Shown piece by piece: positions 22,683-27,378 of a stretch of DNA of 27,378 nt (position 1 is its first letter; every line of letters starts with the position of its first letter). This DNA comes from an uncultured Collinsella sp. GTDB lineage: Bacteria; Actinomycetota; Coriobacteriia; Coriobacteriales; Coriobacteriaceae. The notes below the pieces were generated by a model. It ran no database searches. It was not told where the DNA came from and saw only the letters and a list, made by a program, of their open reading frames with translations. Made by a program: the position numbers and the translations under genes. Location of the stretch: positions 1 to 27,378 of the forward strand of contig UQMW01000026.1 of assembly GCA_900542275.1 (NCBI GenBank), read 5' to 3'.

Positions 22683-23750
22683 ATGTCCGACAATATGCAG
22701 CTTACCGATGAGATTTTGGACGACGAGTCCCTGGACGCGGTGGATACCGAGGAGCTCGAGGATGTCGAGGAGTTCGACCCGTTTGAGGGTATGAGCGACG
22801 AGGAACTCGACGCCCTGTGCGACGAGGACGACAACCTCGCGGGCTTTGGTGACGTTGAGCCCGGTTTCCGCAGCGGCTTTGTGGCCCTGGTCGGTCGTCC
22901 CAACGCTGGCAAGTCTACGCTGCTTAATGCCTGCTATGGCAAAAAGGTCGCCATCACCTCGCCGGTGGCCCAGACGACCCGCCGCCGCATGCGCGCCGTC
23001 GTCAACCGCCCCGGCTACCAGCTGGTCTTTGTCGATACCCCGGGTATTCATAAGCCTAAGGACGGCCTGGGTTCCGAGCTCAACAAGAGTGCGTTGTTCG
23101 AGCTGAACGATGTCGATGTCGTCGCGTTTTTGATTGATGCCACCAAGCCCATCGGCAGGGGAGACGCCTGGGTTGCCGAGCGTGTCAAGAACGCTCGTTC
23201 CAAGAAGGTCCTGGTGCTTACCAAGGCCGATGAGGCCGACCCCGCACAGGTCATGGAGCAGCTCAAGGCAGCCCACGAGCTGATGGACTATGACGACGAG
23301 ATCGTGACGTCGTCGGTCAAGTACTTCAACGTCGATGCCTTTATCGAGACCGTTGCGCACTTTTTGCCCGAAGGCCCGCGTTGGTTCCCCGAGGACATGG
23401 GCACTGACGCTTCTGACGAGACGCTCGTTGCTGAGTTTGTGCGCGAGAAGGTTTTGCGCCGTACTCGTGATGAGATCCCGCACTCCGTTGGCGTGATCTG
23501 CGATGCGCTCGAGCAGACCAAGAAGGTGCTGCGCGTGCACGCCACCATTTACGTCGAGCGCGAGGGCCAAAAGGGCATCATCATCGGTAAGGGCGGCGAG
23601 ATGATCAAGCATATCGGTATCGACGCCCGTCGCGATCTTGAGCGCATCTTTGGCACGCAGGTCTTTTTGGAGCTGGACGTGAAGGTCAAGGTCGGCTGGC
23701 GTGACGACGAGGCCCAGATTCGCCGCTTTGGCTACAACGCCGAGGACTAA
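22683..23750 (+). CDS. era: GTPase Era with acidic N-terminal extension
   Basis: Era binds the 3' end of 16S rRNA and helps 30S maturation. The 355-residue product has G1 GRPNAGKS (71-78), DTPG (118-121), G4 as TKAD (180-183) and a C-terminal KH domain with GIIIGKGGEMIKHIG followed by LFL-type Era ending. It is about 55 residues longer than usual because residues 1-60 form an Asp/Glu-rich extension with almost no basic residue, absent from E. coli Era. The ATG at 22683 has AAAGGGA 6 nt upstream, and no well-placed start lies near residue 60 except internal methionines without ribosome sites, so the extension is probably real. recO follows after 15 nt. Confidence 0.95.
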   Translation: MSDNMQLTDEILDDESLDAVDTEELEDVEEFDPFEGMSDEELDALCDEDDNLAGFGDVEPGFRSGFVALVGRPNAGKSTLLNACYGKKVAITSPVAQTTRRRMRAVVNRPGYQLVFVDTPGIHKPKDGLGSELNKSALFELNDVDVVAFLIDATKPIGRGDAWVAERVKNARSKKVLVLTKADEADPAQVMEQLKAAHELMDYDDEIVTSSVKYFNVDAFIETVAHFLPEGPRWFPEDMGTDASDETLVAEFVREKVLRRTRDEIPHSVGVICDALEQTKKVLRVHATIYVEREGQKGIIIGKGGEMIKHIGIDARRDLERIFGTQVFLELDVKVKVGWRDDEAQIRRFGYNAED

Positions 23751-23765
23751 GGACGCGCGGCGCGC

Positions 23766-24515
23766 ATGGCAGGCTCCCGGACATATCGCACCAAGGTGCT
23801 CGTCCTCGACAAGACGAAGCTCAAAGAGACCGACCTGATCTTGACGATGCTTGACGAGCGGGGACGGCAGGTTCGTGCAGTGGCAAAGGGCGCCCGCAAA
23901 CCCGGCGGACGCCTGGCTGCGCGCTGCGAGCTGTTCTGTACGGTCGATATGCTGCTCGCACATGGACGGTCACTCGACGTGGTTTCTCAGGCCGAGCTTA
24001 TGGAGGCGCCGCTCGGCGCTGCGCCCGATTACGAGACGACCTGCGCCGCAAGCGCGATCGCCGAGGTCGCGCGCGTGTGCTCGTTCGAGGACGCCGAGGA
24101 CCCGTTTACCTTTGCCATAACGCAGCGAGCGCTTGCCCTGGTGGGCAGCGGGCTTGACACGGCACATATGGACCTACTTGTGGCGGCATATGTCTTTAAG
24201 CTGCTGTCGCACGTGGGCTATCGACCCGATTTTTCGGCCTGCGTGCTGTGCGGAGACCCCATGCTGTCGTATTTTTCGCCCCAGGCGGGCGGTCTCATGT
24301 GCGGGTCGTGCGCATCGAGCGTTCCGGGTGCCGAGCTGGTGTCGACCGGTGAGACCGCATGGCTGCGCGCCCTCATGTCCATGACCTTCGATGCGCTCAT
24401 GGCCGAGCGAATCGACCCGCATACGGCGGCATTCCTGCTCGGGCTTTCGCATGTTTGGGCTGCGACGCACACCGATCAGCGCCTCCGCGCGATGGAATTC
24501 ATGTTGGGTCGGTGA
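23766..24515 (+). CDS. recO: DNA repair protein RecO
   Basis: RecO works with RecR to load RecA on SSB-coated single-stranded DNA in gap repair; it may also matter for incoming DNA during transformation (inference from comEA/comEC in the window). The 249-residue product has an OB-fold N-terminus (about 5-80, with KETDLILTMLDERGR), a helical domain, and a zinc site at Cys159, Cys162, Cys179 and Cys182. The ATG at 23766 has AAGGA about 12 nt upstream, somewhat far. It is the last gene of the mtaB-phoH-ybeY-dgkA-era-recO block. Confidence 0.92.
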   Translation: MAGSRTYRTKVLVLDKTKLKETDLILTMLDERGRQVRAVAKGARKPGGRLAARCELFCTVDMLLAHGRSLDVVSQAELMEAPLGAAPDYETTCAASAIAEVARVCSFEDAEDPFTFAITQRALALVGSGLDTAHMDLLVAAYVFKLLSHVGYRPDFSACVLCGDPMLSYFSPQAGGLMCGSCASSVPGAELVSTGETAWLRALMSMTFDALMAERIDPHTAAFLLGLSHVWAATHTDQRLRAMEFMLGR

Positions 24516-24539
24516 TGATGCGCAGGCGCGGGCTGCTTG

Positions 24540-24548
24540 TGGTAACAT
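24540..24548 (+). promoter_or_regulatory. Extended -10 promoter for rpsO
   Basis: TGG-TAACAT is an extended -10 with no clear -35. The start site would be near 24555, giving a leader of about 100 nt before rpsO, long enough to hold the alternative hairpins described below. Confidence 0.55.
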
Positions 24549-24607
24549 ACCGACCTGTTGGTACCTCGACCTTGGTTGTTCGCTCCACCGGCGGCTTCCC
24601 AGTCCGA

Positions 24608-24633
24608 GGCGAATCGAGTCGCCCGTGGGCGAC
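24608..24633 (+). promoter_or_regulatory. rpsO leader with two mutually exclusive hairpins
   Basis: GGCGA (24608-24612) can pair with TCGCC (24619-24623), or the same TCGCC extended to GTCGCC (24618-24623) can pair with GGCGAC (24628-24633) around CGTG. Only one can form. The ribosome site (AAAGGTGA, 24642-24649) is 9 nt downstream. S15 represses its own translation through leader RNA structures in many bacteria; here that is an inference from position and folding. Confidence 0.5.
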
Positions 24634-24653
24634 GCAAAACGAAAGGTGAAACA

Positions 24654-24932
24654 ATGACTGTTTCCAAAGAGCGCAAGGCGGAGCTGACTGCCCAGTTCGG
24701 TAACACCCCGGTCGACACCGGCAACCCCAAGGTTCAGGTCGCCATCCTGTCCGAGCGCATCAAGGAGCTGACCGAGCACATGAAGTCCCACCAGAAGGAC
24801 TTCCACACCCGTCGTGGCCTGCTCATGCTCGTCGGCCGTCGTCGTCGTCTTCTCTCCTACATCAAGAAGAACGACATCGTCGAGTACCGTGAGCTCATCA
24901 AGGCTCTGGGCATCCGCGACAACATCCAGTAG
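24654..24932 (+). CDS. rpsO: 30S ribosomal protein S15
   Basis: S15 binds 16S rRNA helices 20-22 and starts assembly of the platform. The 92-residue product has the usual four-helix pattern with DTGNPKVQVAILSERI (21-36), LTEHMKSHQKDFHTRRGL (39-56) and GRRRRLLSYIKK (61-72), which contain the rRNA-binding residues His/Asp/Ser of the family. The ATG at 24654 follows AAAGGTGA. It is followed by a terminator and then pnp, the conserved rpsO-pnp pair of most bacteria. Confidence 0.96.
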   Translation: MTVSKERKAELTAQFGNTPVDTGNPKVQVAILSERIKELTEHMKSHQKDFHTRRGLLMLVGRRRRLLSYIKKNDIVEYRELIKALGIRDNIQ

Positions 24933-24946
24933 GATTTGTACATGCT

Positions 24947-24978
24947 AAGAGCGTCCTGCGCAGCGGGGCGCTCTTTTT
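24947..24978 (+). terminator. Terminator after rpsO
   Basis: Bases 24947-24956 pair with 24966-24975 (10 bp including one G-U), with TTTTT at 24974-24978. It lies 14 nt after the rpsO stop. pnp has no obvious promoter between it and its start, so partial read-through is likely, as in other rpsO-pnp pairs. Confidence 0.8.
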
Positions 24979-24997
24979 GTGTAAGGGCGCGAACAAT

Positions 24998-25068
24998 CAC
25001 GCTCTGAAGCGTGGCGGGGGCAGGGGGCCCGCGTCACATGAGAAGCCCGCAGACAAGGGGTCTGCGGG
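24998..25068 (+). promoter_or_regulatory. pnp leader hairpins
   Basis: Two perfect hairpins precede pnp: CACGCT/AGCGTG (24998-25003 and 25008-25013, loop CTGA), and a 9-bp stem CCCGCAGAC/GTCTGCGGG (25046-25054 and 25060-25068, loop AAGGG). The second ends 3 nt before the ribosome site AAGGAGA (25072-25078). No T-run follows, so it is not a terminator. In E. coli a leader stem cut by RNase III lets PNPase repress its own mRNA; similar control here is possible but unproven. Confidence 0.5.
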
Positions 25069-25081
25069 GTTAAGGAGAACA

Positions 25082-27151
25082 ATGACACTCGTATCCAAGA
25101 CCTTTGAGCTGTACGGCAAGACCTACACCTTTGAGTCGGGCGAGCTTGCCAAGCAGGCCACCGGCGCCTGCCTGGTCAAGCAGGGCGACACCACGATGCT
25201 CGACACCGTGGTCGTCTCCAAGGAGCGCAAGAACTACGACTTCTTCCCGCTGACCGTCGACTTCAACGAGAAGATGTACGCAGCCGGCCGCATCCCGGGT
25301 GGCTACCTCAAGCGTGAGGGCCGTCCCAGCGAGAAGGCCACGCTCACGGCCCGCATGATCGATCGCCCGATTCGCCCGAGCTTCCCGGATGGCTTCCGCA
25401 ACGAGGTGCACATCGTCGCCACCTCGCTCGTCGCCGACCAGGTCAACCCCTTCGATGTCATCAACGTCATGGGTGCATCCCTGGCCATGACGCTTGGCGG
25501 CGTGCCCTTCGAGGGCCCGCTTGCCTGCGTGCGCATCGGCCGTAACGTGGAGACAGGCGAGTTTATCGTCAACCCCACCTACGAGGAGCGCGAGAACTCG
25601 GATCTGGACCTGGAGCTGGGCGGATCCGCCGACTTCATCTCGATGGTCGAGGCCGGCGCCGAGGAGATCTCCGAGGACGACATGCTCGCCGCCATGAAGT
25701 TTGGCCAGGAGGCCCTTGCCGCTTTCTGCCAGGCTCAGGACGAGTTCGTCGCCGAGTGGGAGCAGGTTAACGGCCCCATCGTCAAGAAGGAGTACCCGCT
25801 CGACCAGCCCGTCGAGGAGGTCCAGGAGCGCATCTTCGCCCACTACGACGAGATGGCAGCCGCCCTTCGCGACGCCGACAAGCTCTCCCGTATCGGTAAG
25901 GTCGAGGCTCTGAAGGAGTCCATCCGCGCCGAGTTCACCGAGGAGGAGCAGGCCGCTTGGGAGCGCGAGATCCCCGTGGCGCTCAAGAAGCTCGAGAAGA
26001 AGGCCATGCGCACCATGGTCGTTGAGACCGGCGAGCGCGTCGACGGTCGTGCCGCCGATGAGATTCGCCCCATCATGGTGAAGGATAACTACCTGCCGCT
26101 CGTTCACGGCTCCGGCCTGTTCCAGCGCGGCCAGACCCAGGTGCTTTCCGTCCTGTCGCTCGGCATGCTCAACGAGGGCCAGCGTCTGGATACCATCGAG
26201 CCCACCGAGGGCAAACGCTACATGCACCACTACAACTTCCCGCCGTTCTGCACCGGTGAGACCGGCCGCATGGGCAGCCCCAAGCGCCGCGAGATCGGCC
26301 ACGGCAATCTAGCCGAGCGCGCTCTGCTTCCGGTGCTCCCCGACGAGAACGAGTTCCCCTACGCCATCCGCGTGGTCTCCGAGGTCATGGAGTCCAACGG
26401 CTCCTCTTCGATGGCTTCGACCTGCGGCTCCACGCTCGCCCTTATGGACGGCGGCGTGCCCATTAAGCGCCCGGTCTCCGGTATCGCCATGGGCCTGATC
26501 CAGGAGGAGGGCAAGACCGTGGTCCTGTCCGACATCCAGGGTCTCGAGGACTTCCTGGGCGACATGGACTTTAAGGTTACCGGCACCACCGAGGGCATCA
26601 CCGCCCTGCAGATGGACAACAAGGCCACCGGCCTCACTTTCGACATCCTGGCCCGCGCTCTGCAACAGGCCAAGGAGGGTCGCGCCTTCATCCTGCAGAA
26701 GATGCTCGATGTGATTCCCGAGCCGCGCCACACCACGCGCAGCACCGCTCCGCGCATCGTTTCCATCCAGGTTCCGACCGACAAGATCCGCGACGTCATC
26801 GGTTCCGGCGGTAAGGTCATCCGCGGCATCCAGGACGAGACCGGCGCCTCGGTCGACATCCAGGAGGACGGCACCGTCTTTGTCGGCGGCACCGGCGAGT
26901 CCGTCGACCAGGCCGTTGAGCGCATCAAGCTCATCATCAAGGTTCCCGAGCCGGGCGAGGAGTACGCCGGTCGCGTGGTCTCCATCCAGCCCTTCGGCGC
27001 GTTCGTGAACCTGCTGCCCGGTAAGGACGGCCTGCTGCACATCTCCCGCGTCGCTAAGGGCCGCGTGGAGAAGGTCGAGGACGTCCTCAACGTGGGCGAC
27101 GAGGTCAAGGTCGTCGTCATCGAGGTCGACGATCGCGCTCGATCGTCTTGA
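25082..27151 (+). CDS. pnp: Polyribonucleotide nucleotidyltransferase, frameshifted near the C-terminus
   Basis: PNPase degrades RNA 3' to 5' with phosphate and can add tails. The reading frame gives 689 residues: two RNase PH domains (first about 10-140, second about 330-540, with DFLGDMDFKVTGTTEG containing the catalytic Asp residues), an alpha-helical linker, a KH domain (about 562-615, VIGSGGK), and an S1 domain from about 623. The S1 domain breaks off: after VDDR (residues 682-685) the frame reads ARSS and stops, where the family normally has a GRINL-like strand and a basic tail. That tail is present in the +1 frame. The core catalytic parts are intact. The ATG at 25082 has AAGGAGA upstream; the frame open to 24977 lacks support. 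Confidence 0.9.
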   Translation: MTLVSKTFELYGKTYTFESGELAKQATGACLVKQGDTTMLDTVVVSKERKNYDFFPLTVDFNEKMYAAGRIPGGYLKREGRPSEKATLTARMIDRPIRPSFPDGFRNEVHIVATSLVADQVNPFDVINVMGASLAMTLGGVPFEGPLACVRIGRNVETGEFIVNPTYEERENSDLDLELGGSADFISMVEAGAEEISEDDMLAAMKFGQEALAAFCQAQDEFVAEWEQVNGPIVKKEYPLDQPVEEVQERIFAHYDEMAAALRDADKLSRIGKVEALKESIRAEFTEEEQAAWEREIPVALKKLEKKAMRTMVVETGERVDGRAADEIRPIMVKDNYLPLVHGSGLFQRGQTQVLSVLSLGMLNEGQRLDTIEPTEGKRYMHHYNFPPFCTGETGRMGSPKRREIGHGNLAERALLPVLPDENEFPYAIRVVSEVMESNGSSSMASTCGSTLALMDGGVPIKRPVSGIAMGLIQEEGKTVVLSDIQGLEDFLGDMDFKVTGTTEGITALQMDNKATGLTFDILARALQQAKEGRAFILQKMLDVIPEPRHTTRSTAPRIVSIQVPTDKIRDVIGSGGKVIRGIQDETGASVDIQEDGTVFVGGTGESVDQAVERIKLIIKVPEPGEEYAGRVVSIQPFGAFVNLLPGKDGLLHISRVAKGRVEKVEDVLNVGDEVKVVVIEVDDRARSS

Positions 27152-27317
27152 CAAGCCTGAGGCCCCGGCTCGCGCCGAGGGTGCCTCCGAGGGCGACGGC
27201 GAGCACTTCCAGCGCCGTGAGCGTCCGCGTCGCGAGCGCTCTGAGCGCAGCGACCGTCCGCGCCGTCCCGGTGACAACGGAGGCCGCAAGCCCCGCCGTC
27301 ACCACGACGCCGAGTAA
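27138..27317 (+). pseudogene. Out-of-frame C-terminal tail of pnp
   Basis: In the +1 frame relative to pnp, 59 codons read LDRLDKPEAPARAEG and then an Arg/Glu-rich, low-complexity tail ending in RKPRRHHDAE with a TAA at 27315-27317. This is the usual end of actinobacterial PNPase, which shows that the two pieces were one gene. No ribosome site precedes it, so it is unlikely to be translated alone. Confidence 0.75.
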
Positions 27318-27341
27318 CAGCTACACATAAGCAGCTCATGC

Positions 27342-27372
27342 AAGGGCGACTCCTTAACGGGGTCGCCCTTTT
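27342..27372 (+). terminator. Terminator after pnp
   Basis: Bases 27342-27353 pair with 27359-27370 over 12 bp (one G-U) with loop TTAAC, followed by TTTT (27369-27372). It is placed for a pnp message that ends with the out-of-frame tail stop at 27317. Confidence 0.9.
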
Positions 27373-27378
27373 GCTATT

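Noticed and set aside
24977..25081. N-terminal extension of pnp
   Set aside because: It covers the rpsO terminator end and the leader hairpins, has no ribosome site, and PNPases begin close to the ATG at 25082.
1..27378. Mobile elements, CRISPR arrays, tRNA or rRNA genes
   Set aside because: No transposase or integrase motif, no regularly spaced repeats and no tRNA-like cloverleaf were noticed; all genes are housekeeping and co-directional.

Overview
The window is a gene-dense, high-GC bacterial chromosome segment. It holds 27 protein genes, all on the + strand, with no tRNA, rRNA, mobile element or CRISPR array that I can see. The content points to an anaerobic actinobacterium of the class Coriobacteriia, most likely Collinsella or a relative. 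The evidence is a mycobacterial-type integration host factor next to gmk and rpoZ, the NAD-linked dihydroorotate dehydrogenase PyrK/PyrD typical of anaerobes and Gram-positives, a Gram-positive-style lepA-hemW and phoH-ybeY-dgkA-era-recO order, and GTG/TTG starts in a C/G-rich third-position codon bias. The genus is inferred, not proven.

Region 1 (1-5608) is a pyrimidine operon, pyrR-pyrB-pyrC-pyrK-pyrD-pyrF. It is preceded by a leader that folds as a PyrR-type transcription attenuator: a small binding hairpin, an 11-bp antiterminator and a U-tailed terminator that exclude one another. A second strong hairpin lies between pyrC and pyrK. Carbamoyl-phosphate synthase and pyrE are not in the window. 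Region 2 (5609-8301) has a ~240-bp intergenic stretch with a large inverted repeat, then mihF-gmk-rpoZ-thiI, closed by a perfect 12-bp terminator.

Region 3 (8302-12996) carries the DNA-uptake pair comEA-comEC, then holA (DNA polymerase III delta) and rpsT (S20), each of the last two with its own promoter. Region 4 (12997-17116) is lepA-dusB-hemW. lepA appears to be leaderless. Region 5 (17117-19508) has two J-domain genes. The first encodes a DnaJ whose second C-terminal domain is replaced by membrane segments; the second is a canonical DnaJ. hrcA, grpE and dnaK, which often sit here in Gram-positives, are absent. Region 6 (19518-24515) is a tightly packed mtaB-phoH-ybeY-dgkA-era-recO block for tRNA modification, rRNA and ribosome maturation, lipid phosphorylation and recombination. 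Region 7 (24516-27378) is rpsO-pnp, both with structured leaders. pnp is frameshifted inside its S1 domain, so its usual basic tail is out of frame.

The genes link nucleotide synthesis (pyr, gmk) with transcription, translation and RNA turnover (rpoZ, rpsT, lepA, era, ybeY, rpsO, pnp), tRNA modification (thiI, dusB, mtaB) and DNA handling (mihF, comEA/EC, holA, recO). Most intergenic promoters that I can identify share an extended -10 of the form KGSTANNNT with little or no -35. The most unusual items are the membrane-anchored DnaJ, the pyr attenuator, the switchable rpsO leader and the broken pnp.
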